A stretch of DNA of 64,000 nt, taken from positions 1 through 64,000 of the forward strand of contig JBMNCO010000161.1 of NCBI GenBank assembly GCA_049366815.1, given 5' to 3'. Numbering within the stretch: the stretch's first letter is position 1; every line of letters begins with the position of its first letter. Below, piece by piece: positions 1-9,090 of this stretch. The position numbers and the translations under genes were made by a program. Source of the DNA: CAYNYM01 sp049366815 (GTDB lineage: Bacteria; Desulfobacterota; DSM-4660; Desulfatiglandales; HGW-15). The notes beneath the pieces are model-generated. The model made no database searches. It was not told the DNA's origin and was given only the letters and a program-made list of their open reading frames with translations.

Positions 1-556
1 GAACGTAAGAAAGGGTGCATGATTTCCTTTCGAATTTTTCAAAGGGCTAAAGTGTCACCATTTTTTAGGTCGACCGAGCGCTGCATAAAAAACAGGATGA
101 GCAGAATAAAGATAAAGGAATAGAGCAACACATTCGGGCGTTTTTGTGGATGTATCGGGGAACGGTTTACAGTGTCTTTCCATTCAGGACGGGAGATCAA
201 CCTGTTTTTGACCCTTCGGCAAAGCCGAGGATCCCGCATCTCCAGCATGTCAAGGGTTCGCGGTCCTATTACTACAGGTCCAACTTTTACGCTTTAGCTC
301 CGTCGCATCGTCGACCTTTGCAAGATAAGGTTGACCGGTCTTTTCTTGGACAAACCTTCCTTACGTCGGCAAGATAGACTCTATAGAGTCACTGGGTTTT
401 GATTTGACGGACCGGGAAAATTCCCCCTTCAGTGTCTGCCTCCAATCTCGAAAAAACGGGGCGGCATATCACGATCGGGGATGTGTCACCGTGGTCCTCA
501 TCAATGATACCATGCCCCGCGCCTCGGTGCTACAGCTCATCCACAATAAAAATCAG
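1..556. other. Intergenic region, no supported gene
   Basis: No open frame here has a convincing start, ribosome site or recognisable family. A 69-codon minus-strand frame (39-248) contains one hydrophobic stretch but lacks a clear ribosome site and resembles nothing I know, so I do not call it. The region holds a small hairpin (214-230) and one perfect palindrome (377-390, listed separately). Confidence 0.5.
377..390. promoter_or_regulatory. Perfect 14-bp palindrome, possible operator
   Basis: GACTCTATAGAGTC reads identically on both strands. It lies about 170 bp upstream of the predicted promoter of the LysM gene. A dimeric regulator could bind it, but nothing identifies which one, and chance cannot be excluded. 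Confidence 0.25.
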
Positions 557-585
557 TTGACAAATACCAATAAAATTTGTATGTT
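557..585 (+). promoter_or_regulatory. Sigma-70-type promoter of the LysM gene
   Basis: A perfect -35 (TTGACA, 557-562) is followed after 17 bp by TATGTT (580-585) in AT-rich DNA. The expected transcript start is near 592, about 30 nt before the LysM protein start at 622, which has a GAAGGG ribosome site in between. Spacing and position fit a housekeeping promoter. Confidence 0.65.
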
Positions 586-621
586 ACACAAAAATAAATT
601 CTTTGTGAAGGGTGCTACGCC

Positions 622-1716
622 ATGATAAAAACAGTACGACAAACGAGATGTGTGCTATTTGTACTTATCCTGGTATTTGTGTCTTTTTTCACCGTTCCCA
701 TGCTTTTGGCAGCTCAGGGATATACCCACACAGTCAAGAAAGGGGATACGTTGTGGGACATTTGCGAGAAGTATTATGGTGATTCTGATCTCTGGCCGAA
801 ACTCTGGCAGATGAACCCCTTCATTACCAATCCCCATTTCCTCCGCCCCGGAGACGTGATTACCCTTCTCGACAAGGAAGACCTGGAAGCAGTCCCTTCA
901 CGGCAGCTTGAAAAGGCAACTGTTGTGAAAGAACCGCCCACGGAAATGAATGGTATTGATGTTTCTTCTCTGACCACACTGGGAGCAATCGGTTTTCTAA
1001 ACCGACAGGAAGTGACACCCTGGGGGAATCTCTTTTCTTCATACAGTGAAAAGCTCATGCTCGGCAACGGCGACAAAGTCGTCGTGCGGTTCGAAAAGGA
1101 TAAAGATGTTAAGCCCGGTGACAAATTCACGATTTACGCGTCATCCTCGATGCTCTCTCATCCGATAACGGGGAAAGATCTAGGCTATGTTCTTATTTTT
1201 CATGGAAATATTGTGCTCAAGGCACACTTGAAAGAGAATTTTTACGACGCCGAAATCATCGATGCCTTTAAATCCATTAACATCGGTGACTTGGTCATTC
1301 CTCACGAGCCTGTTTCCCCCTGCATTCAGCCGGTCTCTGCAGAAAACGAATTGATAACCAATATCGTCGCGATAAAGGACCAGCGGGTCGTCCTTGGAAA
1401 ACATTCTGTGGTATACCTCGACCAGGGATTCAACCAAGGGATCTTGAGAGGTCACCTCTTTCAGGTGCTCCGGATAAAGGACATGAATCAAAACAAATTT
1501 CTTTCCGAAACAAAGGCGAAATACTCCCAAGAGACCGCCCTTTTTGAATTACCTATCGGCACGATACTGATTATTGAATCGAGGCCCGATACTGCTACGG
1601 CTGTGGTTCTCTCCAGCAAGGGAGAATTTGAGAACGGGGCATACGTTAAAACAATGTCCTGGGATCAACAGCCTGAGGCTCTATCAAGAAGCATGCCTCG
1701 CTGTTCCGTTGAATAG
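622..1716 (+). CDS. Secreted LysM-domain protein
   Basis: Predicted exported protein of 364 residues. Residues 1-31 form a signal peptide: a basic start, a long hydrophobic core and an Ala-rich end. They are followed by one LysM domain (about 35-82; HTVKKGDTLWDICEKYYGD is a textbook LysM start), which in known families binds peptidoglycan glycan chains. Residues 110-350 are mostly beta-rich with no family I can name; similar LysM proteins sit near dprA/topA in other deltaproteobacteria. The start is supported by GAAGGG 8-10 nt upstream and a good promoter at 557. It probably acts in the periplasm or at the cell wall. No enzymatic motif is visible, so a hydrolase role should not be assumed. 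Confidence 0.8.
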   Translation: MIKTVRQTRCVLFVLILVFVSFFTVPMLLAAQGYTHTVKKGDTLWDICEKYYGDSDLWPKLWQMNPFITNPHFLRPGDVITLLDKEDLEAVPSRQLEKATVVKEPPTEMNGIDVSSLTTLGAIGFLNRQEVTPWGNLFSSYSEKLMLGNGDKVVVRFEKDKDVKPGDKFTIYASSSMLSHPITGKDLGYVLIFHGNIVLKAHLKENFYDAEIIDAFKSINIGDLVIPHEPVSPCIQPVSAENELITNIVAIKDQRVVLGKHSVVYLDQGFNQGILRGHLFQVLRIKDMNQNKFLSETKAKYSQETALFELPIGTILIIESRPDTATAVVLSSKGEFENGAYVKTMSWDQQPEALSRSMPRCSVE

Positions 1717-1860
1717 TCGAAAGCCGGGAAAGATGCCTTTTTGGTGGGGAACTGAACAATTGGGTGTCCAAGACAGAACAACTCTCCGCAACAAGGTCTT
1801 TTTGCCCGTTTCTTTTTATGGCTTAATCCCACACGAAGCCTAGGGAGCTGCGTAAGTAGC

Positions 1861-2967
1861 ATGCCAACCACATGGTCTGACAAAAGATGTGCTTGGCTGG
1901 CCCTCCACCTGATTCCCGGGCTTGGTAATGTAGCGCTCAAAAATTTGCTGAAGACCTTTGGTACCCCCGAGGCAATCCTTGAGGCGAACCTTGGTGATCT
2001 ATCGCTGGTGGAGGGAATTCGGCGGGAAATCGCGCTGAAGGTCTTCAATAAAAGTTGGGCCGCTGAGCCTGCTCACCTACTCAGGCGAATCGATAACGCC
2101 GGCCTCCGGCTCCTGACCTACTTTGACCCTCAATACCCCGCCTTTCTCAAACAGATCCATGATCCCCCTATGATCCTCTATCTCAAAGGAAGAGAAATTC
2201 CTCATAACACGACCTTTGTAGCCGTCGTGGGTTCAAGGCATCCGAGCCCCTATGGGGTTAAGGCGGCGGAAAAGATCGCCAAAGGGATTTCAGTACGCGG
2301 CGTCGGCATCGTGAGCGGTATGGCACGGGGAATAGACTCTGCAGCCCATCGCGGATGTCTGGGTGGTCACGGGTTTACCGTGGCCGTTCTGGGCACCGGT
2401 ATCGATGTAGTCTATCCTGCCTCTAACAGGGATCTCTACGACCAAATTGTCAAAAAAGGAGCCGTGATATCAGAGTTTCCTCCCGGTACCCCTCCCGAGC
2501 CCAGAAATTTTCCGATCCGAAACCGTATCATCAGCGGTTTGAGCAGGGGGATTGTCGTCGTGGAGGCGACTAAGAACAGCGGATCGCTCATCACGGCGTC
2601 CCTCGCGCTTGAGCAGGGTCGTGAGGTCTTTGCCGTGCCTGGGAGTATCAATTCCTTTAAGAGTTCGGGGTGTCATTTCCTGATCAAACAGGGGGCGGCT
2701 CTTGTTGAAAATTCTGACGACGTGTTGGAAGGCATTGGACTCAATTACAACAAGACCCTCAAGAGGGACATAACCAAAGAACCGACTCCTCCATTTATGG
2801 ATGATTCGGAAAAGGCCGTATTCGACACCCTTGGGGATTATCCTGTGCACATCGATCAAATCGCCAGAGAGGCCAAACTGGAGCATCCCCTTTTATCGGG
2901 AGTCCTCGTCAGGATGGAACTCAAGGGTCTAATCAAACAACTTCCGGGAAAAATGTTTGTCCGTTAA
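1861..2967 (+). CDS. dprA: DNA-processing protein DprA
   Basis: DprA/Smf, 368 residues, a normal family length. It loads RecA onto incoming single-stranded DNA during transformation and protects it. The N-terminal SAM-like helical part (about 1-75, with LIPGLGNVALKNLL) is followed by the Rossmann-like DprA core (about 105-300), recognisable by GSRHPSPYG, GIVSGMARGIDSAAHRG and AVLGTGIDVVYPASN. A winged-helix domain (about 305-368) closes it. The ATG follows the LysM gene by 144 nt and precedes topA by about 245 nt; the dprA-topA order is common in this phylum. No other competence gene is in the window, so natural transformation cannot be inferred from this gene alone. Confidence 0.95.
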   Translation: MPTTWSDKRCAWLALHLIPGLGNVALKNLLKTFGTPEAILEANLGDLSLVEGIRREIALKVFNKSWAAEPAHLLRRIDNAGLRLLTYFDPQYPAFLKQIHDPPMILYLKGREIPHNTTFVAVVGSRHPSPYGVKAAEKIAKGISVRGVGIVSGMARGIDSAAHRGCLGGHGFTVAVLGTGIDVVYPASNRDLYDQIVKKGAVISEFPPGTPPEPRNFPIRNRIISGLSRGIVVVEATKNSGSLITASLALEQGREVFAVPGSINSFKSSGCHFLIKQGAALVENSDDVLEGIGLNYNKTLKRDITKEPTPPFMDDSEKAVFDTLGDYPVHIDQIAREAKLEHPLLSGVLVRMELKGLIKQLPGKMFVR

Positions 2968-3111
2968 CGGGTTGATGCATCTGTAAAAGTCAACAAAGCA
3001 AAGGCTCCCAAGAGACCCGAGTGCATGATTTAGTTCATCTTTTTGGAGGAATCCCTTCTCCCCTCTGCTCAACCGATTCCCTCTCTCCGCACAAACAAAG
3101 TTTTTTACACC

Positions 3112-3139
3112 TTGACAAAACCCTCTTCGGATGTTTACT
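3112..3139 (+). promoter_or_regulatory. Candidate topA promoter
   Basis: A perfect TTGACA (3112-3117), a 16-bp spacer and TTTACT (3134-3139, four of six matches) would start a transcript near 3146. That is inside the longest possible topA frame but upstream of the ATG at 3213, so the site favours the shorter protein start. Confidence 0.45.
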
Positions 3140-3212
3140 GTTCCAACCCTCAGCCATTTTAGCCAGAGGCATACTCAAAAATTTACATTACTCCAAGCGG
3201 TATATCAGAAAT

Positions 3213-5816
3213 ATGACCAAGAAAGAAGGAACCGTCCAGAGCCGACGGAAAAGCACCGTCTTCGATTCATCCGGAAAACATTTGGTAATTGTCGAGTCAC
3301 CCGCCAAAGCAAAGACGATCAACAAATACCTGGGTAAAGACTATGTGGTCATGGCCTCGGTGGGCCATGTGCGGGATCTTCCGGCCAAGAACCCTAAGGG
3401 GATTAAAGACCCCGTACCAGGGGTGGATATCGATCATAATTTCAAACCCACCTATCAGATCATCAAAGGCAAGTCCAAGACCGTGAACGATCTGAAACGC
3501 GCTGCAAAGAATGCCTCGGGTGTGTGGCTGGCCACAGACCTTGACCGGGAAGGGGAGGCCATTGCCTGGCACCTGGCCGAGGCCCTCGAAGTAACACCTG
3601 AGAGGAGCCACCGCGTGGTCTTCAATGCCATTACCAAAAGCGAGATTGAAAAGGCCTTTAAGCACCCTCGCTTTATCGATATGGACATGGTGAACGCCCA
3701 ACAGGCGAGAAGGATCCTTGACCGGATTGTAGGTTATCAGGTTTCTCCCCTGTTGTGGAAAAAGGTCGCCGGTGGGCTGAGCGCCGGTCGAGTTCAGTCG
3801 GTGGCGCTTCGTCTGATCGTTGAGCGTGAACGAGAAATCGAGAACTTCCTTCCGAAAGAATACTGGAAAATCACAGGCTACTTCACCGCTGATTCAGATG
3901 GTGCGATACGCCTCGGTCAGGAATTGAAGCAATGGCTTGAAAATCCACCGGAAAGGCAAAACGGGAGGAAGGGCAACGGCAGGACTATCCAGGAAAAAAA
4001 CCTATGGCTTGCCCAGCACGAGAGCCTGTCAGCAGAGTTGATTCAAATCGCAGGAGAAAAATTCGAGCCCAAGGACATCGAAACCGTCCTGGAGACACTG
4101 CGTCTTGCAGGGTTTGATGTCGAAGAAAAAATTGAGAGTCATAATCCCAACGCCAAGGGTCCAGCCCAGAAGCTGGTTTTCTTAAAGGGGCGAATGGTTG
4201 ACGGACCTGAATGGCGAATTAAGTCGATTCAAACAAAAACGACAAAAGGCCGTCCCTTCGCGCCATTCATCACAAGCACCCTTCAACAGGCTGCGGCGAA
4301 CCAACTGGACTTTACGGCCCAGGCCACCATGAGAACGGCCCAGGCCCTTTACGAAGGCGTATCTATCGCCGGAATGGGATCCGTAGGTCTTATCACATAC
4401 ATGAGAACGGATTCGACCCATTTGTCCAATGAGGCCGTCAAAATGGCCAGAGACTATATCCTCGATCATTTCGGAGAGGCCTATCTGCCCAACGCACCCA
4501 ACCTTTTTGCATCGTCAAACAAATCGGCCCAAGAAGCCCATGAGGCTATCCGCCCCACCGATGTCACCCTGACACCAAGCCGCATTCGATCCTCTCTCGA
4601 TGACAGGCAATTCAAGCTCTACAGGCTTATATGGGAGCGCTTCGTGGCATGCCAGATGACCGATGCGCAGTGGGATTTGACGACGGTCCTCATTGCGGGC
4701 CGATCCGAGAACAAGGAATTGGTCTTCAGGGCGACCGGCCGCGTATTGGTCTTTGATGGCTATTACAAGGTGGCGGGCATGCCCAGCATGTCGGAAGAGG
4801 CGCTCCTTCCTCAGCTGAACCAGGATCAACCCGTGGCTGCCCTGCAAATGGACCCAACCCAAAACTACACGCAACCGCCGCCGCGATTCACCGAGGCCTC
4901 CCTGGTCAAAAAACTCGAGGCGGAGGGTATCGGTCGTCCGAGCACCTACGCCCAAATCATCCAGGTGATCCAGGACAGAAAGTATGTGGAAAAAAACCGA
5001 AACCGATTTCAGGCGACCGACCTTGGAAAGGTCGTGAACGATAAGCTTATTGAGGCCTTTCCGGAGATCCTGGAGGTAGGATACACGCGCGACATGGAGC
5101 AGCGACTCGACGATATCGCCGAAAAACAGGCCGATTGGGTACAGATGCTGCACCAATTTTACGGACCCTTCAAGGGCAGTCTGGACTCGGCCTATAAAGG
5201 CATGGAACACGCCAAGGCTGAAACCCAGCCTGCACCGCACACATGCCCGGACTGCGGTGGCGGCACGGTCTATCGCTTTGGTCGGAACGGTCGGTTTCTC
5301 AGTTGCTCCAATTACCCCAAGTGCAAATATGCCGCCCCCATTGATGCGGAGGGCAATCCCTTGTCGGCCCAACACACCGACGTTGCATGCCCGAAATGCA
5401 ACAGCCCGATGCAGATGCGAAAAGGCCGTTTCGGTCCCTTTCTCAGCTGCCCTCGTTATCCCGAGTGTAACGGCATTCTGAATCTGGACAAAAAGGGGGC
5501 GATCTCACCCCCCAAGGTCCCGCCCCTGCTTACAGATCTGAAGTGTCCGAATTGCGGCTCTGCCATGAATCTTCGACGCGGGGTAAAAGGCCCCTGGTTA
5601 AGTTGTTCCGCCTTTCCGAAATGTAGGGGGAGATTGGGCTGGACGATCCTGGATCAAAAGACAAAGGAAAAGTGGGAAAGTGAACTAGAGGTCCATGAAA
5701 AGGCACACCCTCAGCCGATCATACAAAATTTGCATGGGGAACCCGTGGGTAAGGACTATAAACCACAAACCATAAACATTATACACAACAACTCAGACCA
5801 GGAACCAGGCGAATAG
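3213..5816 (+). CDS. topA: DNA topoisomerase I (type IA)
   Basis: Topoisomerase I, 867 residues from this start; it relaxes negative supercoils by cutting one strand. The TOPRIM domain comes first (LVIVESPAKAKTINKYLG and, further on, DLDREGEAIAWH). The catalytic tyrosine is Y396 in ITYMRTDST. Three C-terminal four-cysteine zinc fingers of the topoisomerase type follow (from about 676, 728 and 775). Residues about 240-335 hold an acidic, charged insertion before the strand-passage domain that the E. coli enzyme lacks. The frame is open from 3021, but the extra 64 residues are unlike TopA and lie partly upstream of the likely promoter (3112-3139), so I chose the ATG at 3213; the ribosome site there is weak. 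Confidence 0.95.
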   Translation: MTKKEGTVQSRRKSTVFDSSGKHLVIVESPAKAKTINKYLGKDYVVMASVGHVRDLPAKNPKGIKDPVPGVDIDHNFKPTYQIIKGKSKTVNDLKRAAKNASGVWLATDLDREGEAIAWHLAEALEVTPERSHRVVFNAITKSEIEKAFKHPRFIDMDMVNAQQARRILDRIVGYQVSPLLWKKVAGGLSAGRVQSVALRLIVEREREIENFLPKEYWKITGYFTADSDGAIRLGQELKQWLENPPERQNGRKGNGRTIQEKNLWLAQHESLSAELIQIAGEKFEPKDIETVLETLRLAGFDVEEKIESHNPNAKGPAQKLVFLKGRMVDGPEWRIKSIQTKTTKGRPFAPFITSTLQQAAANQLDFTAQATMRTAQALYEGVSIAGMGSVGLITYMRTDSTHLSNEAVKMARDYILDHFGEAYLPNAPNLFASSNKSAQEAHEAIRPTDVTLTPSRIRSSLDDRQFKLYRLIWERFVACQMTDAQWDLTTVLIAGRSENKELVFRATGRVLVFDGYYKVAGMPSMSEEALLPQLNQDQPVAALQMDPTQNYTQPPPRFTEASLVKKLEAEGIGRPSTYAQIIQVIQDRKYVEKNRNRFQATDLGKVVNDKLIEAFPEILEVGYTRDMEQRLDDIAEKQADWVQMLHQFYGPFKGSLDSAYKGMEHAKAETQPAPHTCPDCGGGTVYRFGRNGRFLSCSNYPKCKYAAPIDAEGNPLSAQHTDVACPKCNSPMQMRKGRFGPFLSCPRYPECNGILNLDKKGAISPPKVPPLLTDLKCPNCGSAMNLRRGVKGPWLSCSAFPKCRGRLGWTILDQKTKEKWESELEVHEKAHPQPIIQNLHGEPVGKDYKPQTINIIHNNSDQEPGE

Positions 5817-5885
5817 GAAAGATCTGAAGACACGATGTGGGGGTTTTCGATAACACACATCCTGAGCGAAGGACTGAGCGGAAGA

Positions 5886-6404
5886 CTAAGGAAAAGCGCC
5901 CTCTTCGCTTTTCCTCAACGATTCTTCAAATTCTTTGAAAAACCTATCTTTTTCTTTCCAGTTGGGGCCAAAGAGTTTATTGAAATAACAGCTCAAACGG
6001 TCGAAGAGGTGTATCCAAAGCGATTTCTGATCGTATAAAACCACCTCTTCCAAAAACTCACGCATGTGCATCATCTCCTCTTTCGGTAGAAAAGATATGG
6101 CCCCCAGTTTGATGGACTTTTTCAATGCCTCCGGGGTAAGGGCATGAGCGGTCAGCATAACTGTTGGATATCCCTTGGAGACGGCGATTTTTAGAAGCTC
6201 AAAACCGTTGACCCCCATAATATCCAGGACAACGATGTCATATCTGTTCCTCTCGAGACACCGGCAAGCCGTATCGAAATCCATGGCCTTGTGGATGTTA
6301 CACATCTCCAGTTCTTCCTCGAGACTATCCAGGACATCGCGCTCATCGTCGACGAGAAGGATATTCTTTTTTTTCAATGGGTTATTTTTTTTCATTGTTC
6401 TCAT
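5886..6404 (-). CDS. Orphan CheY-like response regulator
   Basis: Receiver domain protein of 172 residues. The acidic pair D19-D20, the phospho-acceptor D61 (VVLDIMG), T85 and K108 (FLPK) are all present, so it should be phosphorylatable. The receiver ends near residue 128. The last 45 residues are a charged, aromatic-rich helix-prone tail with no DNA-binding or enzymatic domain that I recognise. No kinase gene adjoins it; the nearest kinases are 7 kb away. It converges with topA and diverges from the FAH-family gene. It probably works through protein contact, but the partner is unknown. Confidence 0.85.
   Translation of the reverse strand: MRTMKKNNPLKKKNILLVDDERDVLDSLEEELEMCNIHKAMDFDTACRCLERNRYDIVVLDIMGVNGFELLKIAVSKGYPTVMLTAHALTPEALKKSIKLGAISFLPKEEMMHMREFLEEVVLYDQKSLWIHLFDRLSCYFNKLFGPNWKEKDRFFKEFEESLRKSEEGAFP
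5889..5915. terminator. Hairpin between topA and the convergent response regulator
   Basis: AGGAAAAGCG (5889-5898) and CGCTTTTCCT (5906-5915) form a perfect 10-bp stem with a 7-nt loop. It lies 70 nt after the topA stop and overlaps the last codons of the convergent response regulator gene. No clear T-run follows on either strand, so it is a weak terminator candidate at best. Confidence 0.3.
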
Positions 6405-6785
6405 ACCAGTCCCGGCGGTTAAATATCCAAGTCCATCCTTTTTGTTTTATATCAGAAATCCGGGACCGGGTCAAAATTGCGGGGGAGACAATTCACCCAT
6501 TCTCAGGCAAAATTGTTCAGGTCCAACCAGTTGGCCCGTTGGAACAATAGAGTTTCGGATTCTCCCAAGCACAAGGAATGCAGGGGGCGGAACTTCTGGA
6601 AGCGACACATTCCCCCTTCGGAAAGAATGGGGTTTCGCCTTGACCCGAATCCCCCTCTCTATGATATAGATAAAAAAATTCAGGGATATGGTACAATCTC
6701 TAAAAAATACGTGTTTCTCCATTCGGAGCACGCTTATATCCGGGCCTCAATCAGGAAAGATGAACGAACACCGCAGGGTAGAATA
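6405..6785. other. Divergent intergenic region with a weak promoter
   Basis: This lies between the response regulator and the FAH-family gene. The frame of the latter extends upstream to 6477, but its extra residues are arginine-rich and unlike the family. An extended -10 element (TGGTACAAT, 6689-6697) lies about 90 nt before the FAH start; its -35 region is poor. Nothing else is recognisable. Confidence 0.35.
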
Positions 6786-7604
6786 ATGAAAATTGCCAGA
6801 TACTATCAACCGGAAGGCGGCCGTTGGGCAATAGTCAAAGGGACGTTCCTCCTCCCCATTGGTTTCCAGGGGAGCATTCACGACCTTGTCGCCAATCCTC
6901 TCGACGTCGGCCCACTTGGAGACCCTGTTCCCGTTGAGGATATCCGATTTGCCCCTCCCCTCTCCCAGTATTCAAAGATCATAGCAATCGGTTTGAATTA
7001 TCTCGATCACGTGCAGGAGAGTAAAGGAAAGATACCCGAGGTCCCAATCGTCTTCTCGAAATTCACCAACAGTCTCATCGGCCATGGAGGCCAGATCACA
7101 TGGGGCAAGGACATCACCGGGAAGGTGGATTTTGAGGCCGAGTTGGCGGTTGTGATCGGGAAGGAAGTCTGTCGGTGCGAAGAGACGGAAGCCGCGGATG
7201 CCATTCTGGGCTATACTTGCGCCAATGATGTGAGCGCCCGAGATCTCCAGTTTGGTGACGGCCAGTGGGTCAGAGGGAAATCCCTCGACACCTTTTGTCC
7301 TCTCGGTCCGTGGCTCGTGACCCCGGATGAGATCCCTGACCCCAATAACCTCTCTATCAGATGCTGGTTGAACGGCAAACTCATGCAGGACAGCAACACG
7401 GGCCGGATGATATTCAAGGTGCCCTACCTCATAAGTTTTCTATCCCGGCATTTTACCCTCTTTCCCGGGGACCTCATCCTCACCGGCACACCGCATGGCG
7501 TTGGGGCATTCAGGGATCCTCCGGTTTACCTCAATGACGGTGATGAGATCGTCGTAGAAATAGAGGGTATCGGGAGGCTGGCCAACACATGCCGGGTAAG
7601 ATGA
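6786..7604 (+). CDS. Fumarylacetoacetate hydrolase (FAH) family protein
   Basis: FAH-family enzyme of 272 residues, a usual length for the bacterial subgroup that includes acylpyruvate hydrolases, oxaloacetate decarboxylases/tautomerases and 2-hydroxyhepta-2,4-diene-1,7-dioate isomerases. Family signatures run in order: IAIGLNYLDHV, the metal-binding DFEAELAVVIG, YTCANDVSARDLQ, GKSLDTFCPLGPWL and LILTGTPHGVG. The start at 6786 has AGGG 8 nt upstream and begins exactly where the family begins; the open frame reaches further back without homology. The NRDE-protein gene follows after 48 nt and is probably co-transcribed. The substrate cannot be read from sequence; a beta-dicarbonyl or enol acid is expected. 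Confidence 0.85.
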   Translation: MKIARYYQPEGGRWAIVKGTFLLPIGFQGSIHDLVANPLDVGPLGDPVPVEDIRFAPPLSQYSKIIAIGLNYLDHVQESKGKIPEVPIVFSKFTNSLIGHGGQITWGKDITGKVDFEAELAVVIGKEVCRCEETEAADAILGYTCANDVSARDLQFGDGQWVRGKSLDTFCPLGPWLVTPDEIPDPNNLSIRCWLNGKLMQDSNTGRMIFKVPYLISFLSRHFTLFPGDLILTGTPHGVGAFRDPPVYLNDGDEIVVEIEGIGRLANTCRVR

Positions 7605-7652
7605 AGATTTTTGCAGTCCATCAACTTTTGGAAATATTGGATTGACTGAACA

Positions 7653-8441
7653 ATGTGTGTCCTTTTACTGTCCATAGGTATTCACCCTGCTTTTAAGCTC
7701 ATCCTTTTATCGAACCGTGACGAATATTACCTGCGGTCTTCATCTCCGGCCGCTTTTTGGGAGGACCATCCCGGTGTGCTGGGGGGAAGGGACCTAAAGG
7801 GAGGAGGGACCTGGCTCGGGATCACCCGAGAAGGCCGCATCGGCGCCCTGACCAACTACAGGGACCCCATCAACCAAAAAGACAACGCCCCATCAAGGGG
7901 CGGGCTGGTTAGACGTTATCTCTGTGCCCGCCAGGGCCCACGCGAATTTATCCAGGACCTCAGGCCTGAAGCCAATGCCTACAACGGTTTTAATCTGATC
8001 ATCGGTGACATGGACCGACTCTATTGTTATTCCAACCGAGATAGCGGTATCCGTGAGCTCACGCCTGGCGTATATGGGATAAGCAACCACCTGCTGGACA
8101 CCCCCTGGCCGAAAGTCGTCAAGGGGAAGGCGGCACTCACCCGCCTCCTCGCCGAAGGGCAAGACCCTGACCAAAAACCCCTTTTCGAGATTCTTCAGGA
8201 CCGCAGCATGCCTGATGATGCGATCCTTCCGGATACAGGCGTCGGTCTTGATTGGGAGAGGATCCTGTCACCGATCTTTGTCCACAGTCCCACCTATGGA
8301 ACACGCGCCTCCACTCTCCTGCTGATCGACAAAGAGGACCGGGTGTGTTTTATTGAGAAGACCCACGGGCCGGGGGTTGAAGATCGGTCAAAACGAGAGT
8401 ATGAGTTCTTCATCTGCTCCCAAAACGGCCTTCATGGGTAA
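7653..8441 (+). CDS. NRDE family (TANGO2-like) protein
   Basis: Protein of 262 residues starting MCVLLLS, with the family signature SNRDEYY at about residues 24-30 and GGRDLKGGGTWLGI soon after. This is the NRDE/DUF833 family, whose animal member is TANGO2. Members start with Met-Cys and resemble N-terminal nucleophile amidohydrolases in layout, but the biochemical role is unsettled; haem and acyl-CoA handling have been proposed for eukaryotic homologues. It follows the FAH gene in the same direction. Its last 32 nt overlap the 3' end of the convergent nitroreductase gene. Confidence 0.85.
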   Translation: MCVLLLSIGIHPAFKLILLSNRDEYYLRSSSPAAFWEDHPGVLGGRDLKGGGTWLGITREGRIGALTNYRDPINQKDNAPSRGGLVRRYLCARQGPREFIQDLRPEANAYNGFNLIIGDMDRLYCYSNRDSGIRELTPGVYGISNHLLDTPWPKVVKGKAALTRLLAEGQDPDQKPLFEILQDRSMPDDAILPDTGVGLDWERILSPIFVHSPTYGTRASTLLLIDKEDRVCFIEKTHGPGVEDRSKREYEFFICSQNGLHG

Positions 8442-8961
8442 ATTCACTTACTTCCCGTCTTCCTGGGGCCTTAGGATCCTTATTGGGGTAGCCCAGGGGG
8501 ATAAGGGCGACCAATTCATAGTCGTCAACGACTCCCAGCACACTTTTGGCCTTGTCGTGGTCCAGTGAACCGACGATAACGGTTCCCAGTCCGAGTGCAT
8601 GGGCGGCAAGGCATATTGACTGGGAGGCAATGCCCAGATCAAACATAAACCAATCTCCGAATTTCGTAGAGGCCTCTCCTTTGTAATACCCCGAGCTTTT
8701 CAATCTGGCGACCAGTCCCAACACGACCGGGGCCTGGATTACGGCTTTTTGGGCGGGATTGGTCTTCCCCAGCGTCTTGACGAGCGCCTCCTTGGTATGT
8801 TCCTCTCTGACCACAACAACCTCCCAGCACTGTGAGTTGGCCCAGGAAGGAGACCACCGGACTGATTCAAGAATGCGTTCAAGAATCTGATCAGGCACCG
8901 CCTTTTGTTCGAACTTCCGAATACTGCGCCTTCCTTTGATGATCTCCATGAAATTATCCAC
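8410..8961 (-). CDS. Nitroreductase family FMN protein
   Basis: Nitroreductase-fold flavoprotein of 183 residues. RRSIRKFEQKAV near the N-terminus is the FMN-phosphate-binding start of the family, WSPSWANSQCWEVVVV the next conserved block, and LGLGTVIVG with PLGYPNKDP the C-terminal part. These enzymes reduce nitro compounds, quinones or flavins using NAD(P)H. I take the GTG at 8961 as start because GGAGG lies 6 nt upstream; the ATG four codons in is too far from it. The 3' end overlaps the convergent NRDE gene. The physiological substrate is unknown. Confidence 0.85.
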   Translation of the reverse strand: MDNFMEIIKGRRSIRKFEQKAVPDQILERILESVRWSPSWANSQCWEVVVVREEHTKEALVKTLGKTNPAQKAVIQAPVVLGLVARLKSSGYYKGEASTKFGDWFMFDLGIASQSICLAAHALGLGTVIVGSLDHDKAKSVLGVVDDYELVALIPLGYPNKDPKAPGRREVSEFTHEGRFGSR

Positions 8962-9090
8962 AATTTGCCTCCATTTTCACGTTTTGCCATTGTCCCGGAC
9001 CGGCCGGGGTGAAGCCGGGACGGTAGTCAAGGACTAAGAAGCGTCTGACCATGGCTGACAACAGAAGACATCTTCTGAAAATTTCGTATC

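Noticed and set aside
39..248. 69-codon minus-strand frame with a hydrophobic segment
   Set aside because: No clear ribosome site, no known family, and similar short frames occur on both strands here.
3021..3212. 64-residue N-terminal extension of TopA
   Set aside because: Not TopA-like, overlaps a likely promoter, and the TOPRIM start fits the ATG at 3213.
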